From positions 3,757,501 through 3,821,500 of the forward strand of contig CP077096.1 in the NCBI GenBank assembly GCA_014268975.2: a stretch of 64,000 nt of DNA, read 5' to 3'. Position 1 is the first letter of the stretch, and each line of letters opens with the position of its first letter. Below the pieces are notes generated by a model. It was given only the letters and a program-made list of their open reading frames with translations, was not told where the DNA came from and searched no databases. Of this stretch, positions 24,835 through 32,530 are shown piece after piece. Made by a program: the position numbers and the translations under genes. This stretch comes from Pseudomonas wayambapalatensis (GTDB taxonomy: Bacteria > Pseudomonadota > Gammaproteobacteria > Pseudomonadales > Pseudomonadaceae).

Positions 24835-25626
24835 ATGCCTCGTCCGATCGCGCCCTTCGCACTGCAACCCGCCGACGTTGTTACGCTTCAAGGTTGGCTG
24901 CGAATGAATACGCTGGCGCAGAGCCTTGCGCAGCGGGCTGCAGATATTGCTTTTGCTCAATGATGGGGGACGTCCATTGCCATCTGGGGGCAGTTGCAGA
25001 TCACGACACCGACCGTGTTCAGTGGCCAAAGCGCTATCTGGAGACGGGCACGGAGAGCCTGAGCGACCTGCCGCGCAGCGGCCAGCCTTTGAAGCTGGGC
25101 GCTGAGAAGGTGATTGATGTGGACGGGCTCTACCTGAGCCCTCCGGACAACGCCATGGTGCTGTGTGTTGACGAAAAAACTTAGTTCCAAGCACTGGATT
25201 CTACCCAGCCAATGCTGCAACTTCGGGCTGGGCAGGCCGAGCGACGACCCCATGATTCCAAGCGCCATGGCACGGCGAGCCTGCCGAGTTGGATCTCCAT
25301 GTGATCCAGGACAACGGTTCAACCCACAAAACCGCAGCGAACAGGGCCTGGCTGGAAAAACATCCACGTTTCAAGCTGCACTTCACGCCGACCAGTGCGT
25401 CCTGGCTGAACGCGGTGGAAGGCTGGTTTTCACGGCTGGAGAGACGCGCGCTGTATCGAGGTGTCTTCACCAGTGCACTGACTTGAAAGTCGCGATCCGC
25501 CAGTTCATCACTGCTCATAACGAACATTCAGCCAAGTCGTTCAAATGGACAAAAACCGCAGCGGCCACCATCAGCTCGGTACATATGCCAAAGCTGAGCG
25601 TGATCAAAAATAAGCTAATGAATTAA
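24835..25626 (+). pseudogene. IS630-family transposase, degraded
   Basis: Pieces of one IS630-type DDE transposase are readable in order: the N-terminus MPRPIAPFALQPADVVTLQG, a helix-turn-helix part KRYLETGTESL, LCVDEKT with the first catalytic Asp-Glu, then LHVIQDNGSTHKTA (second Asp), TPTSASWLNAVEGWF (catalytic Glu region) and the C-terminus KLSVIKNKLMN. The frame changes several times, CAG after DEKT has become TAG, and two segments are missing: one between two AEKV-coding copies, one in the middle of the catalytic domain. At 792 bases it is about a quarter shorter than an intact gene. It cannot make an active enzyme. Confidence 0.85.
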
Positions 25627-26035
25627 GCGCTCAGGACGCTAGCGCGAGAGATGCGGAAACAATCTTTGCGCACATACCCTCCTCCAGAAATCGGCGAGGC
25701 TAGGGTCTGTATGAAAAGCCTTGAGACGAAGGTCAGGCAAGGCGAAAACTGCCGAGGAACGGTCGTATTCGCGCTCGACTTTACGGGTTGAAAAGAGCAT
25801 TCCGACCGGGCTGGCACACCAGGCTGTTTTCAACGCAGCATCACCGAGTATCACGGTTTTCTTACTGCGCCTAGCAACTGCTTGCCCCCATCAACCCTGG
25901 AGCGACATCCAAAAACCTCCACATTTAAGATGCGTCTTATAGCGCCCGGCCCGCCCTCAGCCTATGACTTAAAGGGCACACGTTCTCCACCCTCCACTAG
26001 CGACGATCGATTCCCTTCCTTGAAAAGGCACCTTT
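25627..26035. other. Non-coding stretch after the transposase remnant
   Basis: About 400 bases without a credible gene. Bases around 25700-25800 (GGGTCTGTATGAAAAG and what follows) look like the end or spacer of another insertion sequence, but I could not identify it. The right part is AT-richer and should carry the promoter of the small gene at 26036. Confidence 0.35.
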
Positions 26036-26353
26036 ATGAGTGGCACGCACACTAAATCACAACATGCGTTTATCGTTAAAACACTTCACGATGTTGAGCA
26101 AGAATTAATCAAGCACGTCATGACATCAATCCATGACGCTGAGTCAGCCGCCAATGCCAAATTCAAAGCCGAGAATATACGATTCGATCATCACTCGCCC
26201 GCCAATGCCGAATACTTGATGCTCGTTATTTTCGCATTCCTCTTTGATCGTCTTCATGGCGGCGATCGCGCCGCTGGAAAACTCATATTGAAAATGGAGG
26301 CCAATCGCCTGGGAGTAAGCACCGATCTCTCCCAGGACACGATCCAGGAGTAA
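26036..26353 (+). CDS. Hypothetical protein of the island
   Basis: A 105-residue soluble protein not recognised. The N-terminal half is helical and charged; a hydrophobic stretch, AEYLMLVIFAFLFDRLHGGD, lies at about 58-77 and may be a buried helix. The codon use is less GC-rich than in the flanks, in keeping with acquired DNA. An AAAGGCAC sequence before the ATG is a weak ribosome binding site. The gene looks intact, but function is unknown. Confidence 0.5.
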   Translation: MSGTHTKSQHAFIVKTLHDVEQELIKHVMTSIHDAESAANAKFKAENIRFDHHSPANAEYLMLVIFAFLFDRLHGGDRAAGKLILKMEANRLGVSTDLSQDTIQE

Positions 26354-26426
26354 AACCCCATGACCGCGACAACGTGAGGTAGCCAGGGCCGCTGCGCTGC
26401 ACTCTGCGGCCGGCGCTGCGCCCCCA

Positions 26427-26541
26427 TGGCACAAGTTCCTCGCCAACATTCGCGAGAACGACGCCATCGCCCACGTAGTGCGCTGCTTCGAAGACGAGAA
26501 CATGATCCACGCCTCCAACAACGTCGATCCCAAGCACGACG
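26427..26541 (+). pseudogene. Internal fragment of ychF (ribosome-binding ATPase gene)
   Basis: In one frame the sequence reads HKFLANIRENDAIAHVVRCF, then EDENMIHASNNVDPKHD, a close match to a conserved internal stretch of YchF/OLA1. Sequence on both sides does not continue the match, so only about 38 codons are present. It has no start and cannot be functional. It is probably a by-product of rearrangement, carried in with the island. Confidence 0.75.
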
Positions 26542-26604
26542 CTCAGGCGCCTCCGCTGGCAACGCTTTACGCCGCCAAGCTCAGCGTATTCAGGACTGCC
26601 CTGA

Positions 26605-28707
26605 TTAGCCTTTCGCCACTCCCGTCACCTGCTTCATGCGCTCGCTGGCCGGTGCCGGGCGCCCACAGAAGTACCCCTGCACATGCGAACACCCTTCGGC
26701 CACCAGCCTTTCCAGTTGCTCTGCAGACTCTACCCCCTCGGCAGTGATATTGATCATCAGGCTTCTGGCAAGCTCGGTGATCGCGCGGATGATCGACAGG
26801 GCCTCGGCACTTTCACACATATCGTTAACGAACGACTTGTCAATCTTGATCCGGTCGAACGGGAAAGCACGCAGGTAACCCAGCGACGAGTAGCCAGTGC
26901 CAAAATCGTCGAGGGCAATCCCTACCCCAAGGTCTTTCAGCTCGCGCAGAACCCGCGCATTTTCGTCAGTCTGGCCCAGCAGTACCGACTCGGTAATTTC
27001 CAGTTCCAGCCGCTGCGGGGCCAGCCCGGAGTCCGACAGTGCCAGAGCTACAGTGCGTATAAGCCCGGCATTCTTGAATTGCACAGGGGACAAGTTAACC
27101 GAGACACTCTCCTGCCCCTCCCAGGTAACAGCCTCCTGACAGGCAAGGTTCAAGGCCCGGGCACCAAGCTCGTGGATGAGCCCGGTCTCCTCGGCTACCG
27201 GAATGAAATCCATTGGCATGATCATGCCGCGGCTCGGGTGTTCCCAGCGCATCAGCGCCTCATAGCCAGAAATTGTGTTGCTCTGCAGATCCATGATCGG
27301 TTGGTAGTGCAACTGCAACTGCCCCTGGTGCAACGCCTTACGCAGGTCGGTTTCGACCAGGCGGCGCTTGTGCGCGGCGTCATAAAGTCCAACGTTGAAG
27401 CATTCATAGCGGTTACGGCCATTTCGTTTGGCTTCGTAGAGGGCCATGTCAGCGTAACTGAGCAGCTGCTCAGCGCTACCATGATCCTCAGGCGCGCAAG
27501 CAATACCAATGCTCATGCCGACAGAGAACTGATGACCTTCGATATGGAAAGGCGGCTCGATCACTTCGATCAGACGCTGTGCCGCAGCGCGGGCTGACTC
27601 TGAGGAATCCAGTTCCGCAAGGACCACCGCAAACTCATCTCCGCCCAGCCGGGCTAGCGTGTCCGCATCGCGCAGCTCATCGCGCAAGCGCTTGCCCAAG
27701 GCTCGCAGCAGCTTGTCGCCGAAGCCATGACCAAACGAGTCGTTGATATTCTTGAAGTTATCGAGGTCCAGGCACAGTATCGCTGTGAGCCTGCCGCTCC
27801 CTGCCCCCTGAGCGAGCGCCTTCTCGAGGCGCTCGTTGAACAATGTGCGGTTGGGCAGTCCAGTGAGCGCATCATGGTGAGCCATGTGGTGTATCTGCGC
27901 GTGCGCGGCAAGCTCGTCGGTTGCATCCTCGGCAATGAAAAGGACGTAGTCTGCCTGCTTGCCCATGTTCTGACTCAGGAGCGCGCGGCTTCTCAATGTG
28001 CGCCAACCGATGGCCGTCTGTACGCGGGTCTCGGCGGCGTAGCCCTTGACCGTGCAGGCCCCCCGCGTCAATTGCTCTTCTAGAAACTCAGCCGCGCCCG
28101 GCAATGCACACTCCTGTGGCAACCGCCCCACAAGTTGCGCATTTACCCCGCTGAAAAGCCGATCTGCATGCTTGTTGGCCAACAGCACACGTCGGCTAGC
28201 GAGGTCCTGGACGATGACGCAGGCGGGGATATTAGCGATCACAGAGTCGAGAAACTGCGAGAGGTTGCCCATTTCTTGACTGTACTGCTCGGCTAACTGC
28301 TTGGCCTGCAGCACTTCCAACTCACTACGATAGCGCTCAGAGATATCCCGGGTGATCTTCGCAAACCCCACCAGTACCCCATCATCGTCCCGTACTGCTT
28401 CGATCACGACATGTGCGCGCAGAAAGCTGCCATCTTTGCGTAAACGCCAGCAATTATCCTCGAATCTGCCAAAAAGACGGGCATGTTCAAGATTGGCTGC
28501 CGGCACGCCATCAGTGCGATCCGCCTCGGTGAAGAACATCGAATAATGCTTTCCGACCACCTCACTGGCTTCATAACCCTTTGCACGCTGCGCGCCGGGG
28601 TTCCAGTTAGCGACCACTCCGTTGGGCAAGAGCAAATAGATCGCGTAGTCCACCACACTTTGCACCAGCAGCCGATACATCACATCAGAACTAGCATCCA
28701 TCAACAT
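26605..28707 (-). CDS. PAS-GGDEF-EAL cyclic-di-GMP enzyme
   Basis: A 700-residue soluble protein: PAS (about 5-125), a second PAS-like segment (about 148-262), GGDEF (about 275-435) and EAL (about 448-695). The synthase site GGDEF (355-359) is intact, with an RxxD inhibitory site (RDAD, 346-349) five residues before it. The EAL site is also intact: EAL at 483-485, plus ITES, DDFGTGYSS, IKIDKSFV and AEGVE. It could therefore both make and break cyclic-di-GMP. The ATG at 28707 follows GGGGGT at good spacing and is preferred over one 11 codons upstream. It lies 111 bases after the HDOD gene, likely in one operon. Confidence 0.9.
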   Translation of the reverse strand: MLMDASSDVMYRLLVQSVVDYAIYLLLPNGVVANWNPGAQRAKGYEASEVVGKHYSMFFTEADRTDGVPAANLEHARLFGRFEDNCWRLRKDGSFLRAHVVIEAVRDDDGVLVGFAKITRDISERYRSELEVLQAKQLAEQYSQEMGNLSQFLDSVIANIPACVIVQDLASRRVLLANKHADRLFSGVNAQLVGRLPQECALPGAAEFLEEQLTRGACTVKGYAAETRVQTAIGWRTLRSRALLSQNMGKQADYVLFIAEDATDELAAHAQIHHMAHHDALTGLPNRTLFNERLEKALAQGAGSGRLTAILCLDLDNFKNINDSFGHGFGDKLLRALGKRLRDELRDADTLARLGGDEFAVVLAELDSSESARAAAQRLIEVIEPPFHIEGHQFSVGMSIGIACAPEDHGSAEQLLSYADMALYEAKRNGRNRYECFNVGLYDAAHKRRLVETDLRKALHQGQLQLHYQPIMDLQSNTISGYEALMRWEHPSRGMIMPMDFIPVAEETGLIHELGARALNLACQEAVTWEGQESVSVNLSPVQFKNAGLIRTVALALSDSGLAPQRLELEITESVLLGQTDENARVLRELKDLGVGIALDDFGTGYSSLGYLRAFPFDRIKIDKSFVNDMCESAEALSIIRAITELARSLMINITAEGVESAEQLERLVAEGCSHVQGYFCGRPAPASERMKQVTGVAKG

Positions 28708-28818
28708 ACAGTACCCCCAGCACAGCGAGAACATTTCCAAAAGCTGGCTTCATGATGGTGTGTGAAAAGGCTTTTAGAGGGCGCTCGCGCGCCCTCCCTG
28801 TGACCATCCATGACGAAG

Positions 28819-30144
28819 TCACGCCGTTCTGGCTTGTCGAACACGACTGTCCGCCCACGGCCCGCACATCGCTGCCGCCGGATGACTGGCTGGGCTTTCT
28901 TTGCGCGCGACGCCTGTGCGCTTCTGGATGGGTACTGCTGAAGGTTCTCGCAGCATGTCGAGCGTCGGCAGATCCACTTTGAGCAGGCGCGCAGCGGTAC
29001 TGCCGGCGATCGTCGCGTTGCTCTGGGTGGGTGAAGCGTATGCGAGTTGGCCCGCCAGGTTCATCACCAGACAGTCGCGAGCGTATACGCCCCCCCACAA
29101 ATGATAAATTGCAGCAACCAGCCCCCGCAGCCGAAAAGGCAGGCGCCAGCGAGCGCGCAAGGCCGAGCCGAATGGCGCGCCATAACGGTTTAGCGACACC
29201 TGCACCATGTCGTCGTCCAGTTCGCCACCCAGTGTGCGCCATTGCTGCAAGCTTCGAATCACCGCAAGATCACCCAAGCAATGCAGCAGACCTGCGTAAT
29301 AGCAACGCGCTTGGTCTACGTTCAACATGCCCGCCAAGGTGTGGGCGAACTCGGCAACCTGCAGCGACAGGTTCAGAAAATGCTCAGCGTGCCGCGCCAA
29401 CAGCGGATCGCTCAGGCGCGCGCTACGTTTCAGTTCCAGCCCCATGATCAGGCTCAGACTCTGGGCACTGCCCAGTCTGTTCAATGCCTGCGGCAAGGTC
29501 TGCACAGAGCCATCACAGTGTGCTTCCGCACTGTTGGCGGCGGCGATGAGCACTGCAGTTAGCTGCGGGTCCTGGCACAACTGCTGCTCGAGCCTGCCCA
29601 AGTCCAGCTCCTGGGCATCTGACGTATTGAGCACGAGCCTACTCACATCGGCAAACAGCGGACCACCATCGGTACTTGCGCGGCGCTGGTCCAGAAAGAC
29701 CGATAGGCTGACGCCGGGCTGCACCGCAGGTGTCGAGCAGCCAATCTGCCGGCCGACTTCAAGCAAAAGCCCCTCGAGGCGTATGCGCAAGCTGTCCAGG
29801 TTAAGGGGTTTACCCAGGTAAGCGGTGGGACTGTACGGCAGCGCTTCGCGCACGCTGGCAACATCAACATGCTCGCTCATGAGAATGAACGGCAACTGCG
29901 GTTTGTCACTATTACCGCGCACATTCCGCAGCAGATCCAGGCCGCTGATACCCGCCAGCTCTCGCCCTGCGATGATCACATCTGGATCCGTCGAAAATGC
30001 CGCAAGGGCTTGAGCGCCATCCTCACAAATCTCCAGATGAGCATCGCCGCGAATGCTAAGCAGCATTTGCCGCAGCATATCTCGCACCGAAGGATCGCCT
30101 TCTGCGATAAGAATTCGTGGAGCGAGGTCATCTTTAGCGTTCAT
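28819..30144 (-). CDS. Degenerate receiver-HDOD domain protein
   Basis: A 441-residue protein: a receiver-like domain (about 8-130) and an HDOD domain (about 165-365), then a tail rich in Ala, Arg and Pro. The acidic pocket is partly kept (Glu15, Asp17), but the phosphoacceptor Asp is replaced by Gly60 in DVIIAGREL. It should therefore not be switched by normal phosphorylation. HDOD proteins act in signalling without known catalysis. It is upstream of the GGDEF-EAL gene on the same strand, so it may control that enzyme (inference). Confidence 0.85.
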   Translation of the reverse strand: MNAKDDLAPRILIAEGDPSVRDMLRQMLLSIRGDAHLEICEDGAQALAAFSTDPDVIIAGRELAGISGLDLLRNVRGNSDKPQLPFILMSEHVDVASVREALPYSPTAYLGKPLNLDSLRIRLEGLLLEVGRQIGCSTPAVQPGVSLSVFLDQRRASTDGGPLFADVSRLVLNTSDAQELDLGRLEQQLCQDPQLTAVLIAAANSAEAHCDGSVQTLPQALNRLGSAQSLSLIMGLELKRSARLSDPLLARHAEHFLNLSLQVAEFAHTLAGMLNVDQARCYYAGLLHCLGDLAVIRSLQQWRTLGGELDDDMVQVSLNRYGAPFGSALRARWRLPFRLRGLVAAIYHLWGGVYARDCLVMNLAGQLAYASPTQSNATIAGSTAARLLKVDLPTLDMLREPSAVPIQKRTGVARKESPASHPAAAMCGPWADSRVRQARTA

Positions 30145-30697
30145 TGGTAACTCTCAAGTGTCCGAGCACGTCATCCAGTAGTTCAAGACATCCATCAGAA
30201 AGTCGCGATGCCTGTTGTCCTGAGTGGAAACCTGCCCTGCACCGAGGGAAGCAGGACCATGCTTGTGCGGGGTAAGCGGCAAGGAAAGCGTGACTGACGC
30301 TTTACCTGGCTGGAGGCCTGAAAATGAGGAGCGCGCGGCAAAACTGAATGGCTAGTGGATAGCCTAAGCAAGATGGCCCTTAGGCAACATAAGAAGGATC
30401 TTAAACTCCAAAAAAACGAGAATTCCACGAGATAGCGCTGTCAATCACGCGAAGAAACGTTTAAGCATCGTAAGACAGCAGCTTTGCGCACCGGTTCTGC
30501 GACGGCGTCCAGATCATGCTTTGAGCCAAGAGCAGCAGCTGAAGAGCGTCGCGGGCTGCGCGACAAATGTGCCTGGATGCCAGGCATGAATCTGAACAGT
30601 ATGGGTTTAAAGCTTCACGATGCAGGCTACCGCAAGCAGGTGGCGCCAAGATCCTGCCCCTGATGTACATGGTCTACCTGATCTGTTAGGCACCTAG
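30145..30697. other. Non-coding stretch in the island
   Basis: About 550 bases between the HDOD gene start and a small doubtful open frame. No family is recognisable in any frame. It must hold the promoter of the HDOD/GGDEF-EAL pair. The segment near 30460-30660 has the look of decayed coding DNA but I cannot assign it. Confidence 0.35.
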
Positions 30698-30958
30698 GTG
30701 AGCCGATTCATTGCCGTGATGCACGGATGGCACGTTGAGAGTAAAGGCTTCGATGCCCCTGAGCTAACCGGTGGTCAGGCAGCGCTACGCCTGCTGCGGA
30801 TGCCGTGGGCATATCGACCCTGCGCAGCGCTACCAACTGGTGGCTGGCGGGTCGAAGCTGAGTACCAGGCATATGGAAAAGCCAAAAAGGCCCGGCTCAT
30901 GGCTCGCACCGAAGAGGCTGCCAGGGCGCTCAAGGTCCGGCACCATTTTTTGGCCTGA
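30698..30958 (+). CDS. Doubtful small gene upstream of the AlpA-like gene
   Basis: An 86-codon open frame starting at GTG, ending MARTEEAARALKVRHHFLA, whose stop lies inside the ribosome binding site of the AlpA-like gene, as coupled genes often do. A second frame over 30771-30960 contains a Cys-rich CCGCRG segment, so the original gene may have been split by a frameshift. I do not recognise a family. It may be a real small gene, a broken one, or chance. Confidence 0.3.
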   Translation: MSRFIAVMHGWHVESKGFDAPELTGGQAALRLLRMPWAYRPCAALPTGGWRVEAEYQAYGKAKKARLMARTEEAARALKVRHHFLA

Positions 30959-30968
30959 GGAGGCTCAA

Positions 30969-31180
30969 ATGGCACACACAGAAGGAATTGATCGTCTGCT
31001 TCGCCTGCCGGACGTGCTCCGGATCACTGGCATGGGTCGCAACACGGTGTACACACGAATAAAGGAAGGCACCTTCCCAAAACAGGTTAAGATAGGGCCG
31101 AAATCCGTTGCTTGGCGCCAGTCTGAATCAACGAATGGATGGCCTCGCTGAACCCCAGCAGCGACCAATCAGTACATTGA
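30969..31180 (+). pseudogene. AlpA-family phage/island regulator, frameshifted
   Basis: Starts with a strong GAGGAGG site and encodes an AlpA/CP4-57-type helix-turn-helix: LLRLPDVLRITGMGRNTVYT, then RIKEGTFPKQVKIGPKSVAW. The frame as it stands stops at 31151 after 60 residues with a non-matching tail (SESTNGWPR). Shifting by one base after the Ser-Glu codons at about 31125-31130 gives the expected INEWMASLNPSSDQ ending and a stop at 31178-31180. The DNA-binding part is complete, so the product may retain function. AlpA proteins typically control excision or integrase genes of such islands. Confidence 0.75.
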
Positions 31181-31243
31181 TCAGTACACCCAGACGCAAG
31201 ATCAAGCTCAAGCCCTTACCCCACAAGCTTTACAGGTCCACTA

Positions 31244-31260
31244 GTGGAAATTTTCAAAGA
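31244..31260 (+). repeat. Right direct repeat (attR) of the queD island
   Basis: GTGGAAATTTTCAAAGA, identical over 17 bases to 24535-24551. It forms the first codons of the intact queD. The bases to its left belong to the island, so queD now uses a new leader. Confidence 0.85.
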
Positions 31261-31600
31261 GTTCACCTTCGAGTCCGCTCACCGCCTGCCCAACGTCCCC
31301 GAAGGACACAAATGCGGTCGCCTGCACGGCCATTCGTTCAAGGTCGCCCTGCACCTGACCGGCCCGCTCGACCCGCACACCGGCTGGATCCGTGACTTCG
31401 CCGAGGTCAAGGCGATCTTCAAGCCGATCTACGAACGGCTCGACCACAACTACCTGAACGACATTCCCGGCCTGGAAAACCCCACCAGCGAAGTCATCGC
31501 CAAGTGGATCTGGGAACAGGTCAAGCCGCTGCTGCCGGAGCTGTCGAAAGTGCGTATCCATGAGACCTGCACCAGCGGTTGCGAATACACCGGCGACTGA
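31244..31600 (+). CDS. queD: 6-carboxytetrahydropterin synthase (queuosine pathway)
   Basis: A 118-residue QueD/PTPS-family enzyme that turns dihydroneopterin triphosphate into 6-carboxytetrahydropterin, the second step toward preQ0 and queuosine in tRNA. Zinc ligands His13, His28 and His30 (SAHRLPN, LHGHSF) and catalytic Cys24 are present, as is DHNYLND. Start is GTG, within the island's right repeat. The ribosome binding site now comes from island DNA (ACAGG eight bases upstream), weaker than typical. The protein itself is complete. Confidence 0.92.
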   Translation: MEIFKEFTFESAHRLPNVPEGHKCGRLHGHSFKVALHLTGPLDPHTGWIRDFAEVKAIFKPIYERLDHNYLNDIPGLENPTSEVIAKWIWEQVKPLLPELSKVRIHETCTSGCEYTGD

Positions 31601-31618
31601 ACCTGCCAGCGTCTGCCC

Positions 31619-31649
31619 GTGCGAGAGCAGCCTTGTGCTGCTCCCGCAC
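31619..31649. terminator. Hairpin between convergent queD and DUF1289 genes
   Basis: Arms GTGCGAGAGCAGC and GCTGCTCCCGCAC (one mismatch) around a five-base loop. It stands between two converging genes and probably blocks read-through or protects 3' ends. No T-run follows on either strand, so it is not a classical intrinsic terminator. Confidence 0.45.
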
Positions 31650-31654
31650 AGGTG

Positions 31655-32122
31655 CTAACCGATGGCATCGCGTAGAAAGCTCGGGGCGATGTAGCGCTGG
31701 TAGTGCGCCTCCGACAACAGGAAGAACTCCCGGTCGATGGCATCGCGCAACTGCGGCAGCTCCCAATCGCGGAACTCCGGCAGCAGGGCCATGCCGTAGG
31801 CTTCCAGGTCACGGATCATACGGGCACCGCGGGCGATCAACTGGTAGGCCCAGCAGTATTCGGACTGGTGTGCAAGAAAGCGGATCGAGCGCTGTTCGAG
31901 CTGCTCGCGCAAACGGTCTTTGTCGAACACTTCAAGCTTGGCCATCATCACCTGCACCAGCAACTGCTCCAGGCGCAGCCAGACTGCACGCTTCTGCTCC
32001 TCGTCATAACCGTTCCAATTGATCACTTCATGGTGAAAGCGCTTGCAGCCACGGCAGACGGTGTCTCCGTAGACAGTTGAGCAAAGGCCGACGCAAGGGG
32101 TCTTGATGGACTGATTGGACAT
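31655..32122 (-). CDS. DUF1289 domain protein
   Basis: A 155-residue protein. The N-terminal DUF1289 domain (about 8-55) has the four-cysteine pattern TPCVGLCS...CRGCKRFHHEV, which suggests a small metal site, followed by a helical C-terminal part (about 60-155). The family has no agreed function. It is convergent with queD and divergent from acnB. Confidence 0.85.
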   Translation of the reverse strand: MSNQSIKTPCVGLCSTVYGDTVCRGCKRFHHEVINWNGYDEEQKRAVWLRLEQLLVQVMMAKLEVFDKDRLREQLEQRSIRFLAHQSEYCWAYQLIARGARMIRDLEAYGMALLPEFRDWELPQLRDAIDREFFLLSEAHYQRYIAPSFLRDAIG

Positions 32123-32309
32123 GGAAAAACAACGGCTTGGCGGTGGAACACGGCTTCATGTTAGCCCTTTGTCTAACCGGGGTCACTCGTTAAAGTCATC
32201 GTCGGCAACTTACCTTCCGTGCTTTTTTGCCGTAGAATCACCCCGCCTTTTCAAGGCAACAATGTCCGTTGGAAGCTGTTTTCAAAGCGTCACGAGCACA
32301 GTTCATCCG

Positions 32310-32382
32310 GTAGAACGGTGTTGGCCCAGGTCATGCCCCCTCGCATGACCCGCGCCAACCCCTCATCAACGCTCCGTTCTAC
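32310..32382 (+). promoter_or_regulatory. Structured 5' leader element of acnB
   Basis: Three nested perfect stems: GTAGAACGG (32310-32318) with CCGTTCTAC (32374-32382), GTTGGC (32320-32325) with GCCAAC (32354-32359), and GGTCATGC (32329-32336) with GCATGACC (32343-32350). Together they would fold into one long hairpin with small internal loops, about 150 bases before the acnB start. No T-run follows, so it is not a terminator. A further CCCTTTAGGG palindrome is near the ribosome binding site. It may be a regulatory leader or a strong transposon-like palindrome. Confidence 0.5.
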
Positions 32383-32530
32383 AGGCGTAAAACTTTGAAA
32401 GCAGCTTCTGTAAGGATTCTCTGCGACCCTGGCTGGACGGCTCAAAAAGCCGTGATCCGCGCATGGGTGCAGGGAATGCTGGATGAGCGTCCCGGACTCC
32501 CTTTAGGGACCACTGATGAGGGTAATAACT

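Larger units (their letters stand above)
24535..31260. mobile_element. Decayed genomic island inserted at the 5' end of queD
   Basis: A 6.7 kb block between two 17-base direct repeats that are the first codons of queD. Content: a gene remnant, an IS630-family transposase pseudogene, a hypothetical gene, a ychF fragment, a PAS-GGDEF-EAL gene, a receiver-HDOD gene and a frameshifted AlpA-like regulator near the right end. Coding density and G+C are visibly lower than in the flanks and pseudogenes are concentrated here. Site-specific insertion with repeat duplication and an AlpA-like gene suggest an integrase-driven element; no integrase is left. Confidence 0.8.

Noticed and set aside
25639..25854. 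A 71-codon minus-strand frame in the island gap
   Set aside because: It lies over a stretch that looks like an insertion-sequence end; no family match and no ribosome binding site.
24535..31260. A tyrosine or serine integrase in the island
   Set aside because: I looked through all frames for an integrase catalytic motif and found none; only an IS630-type transposase remnant is present.
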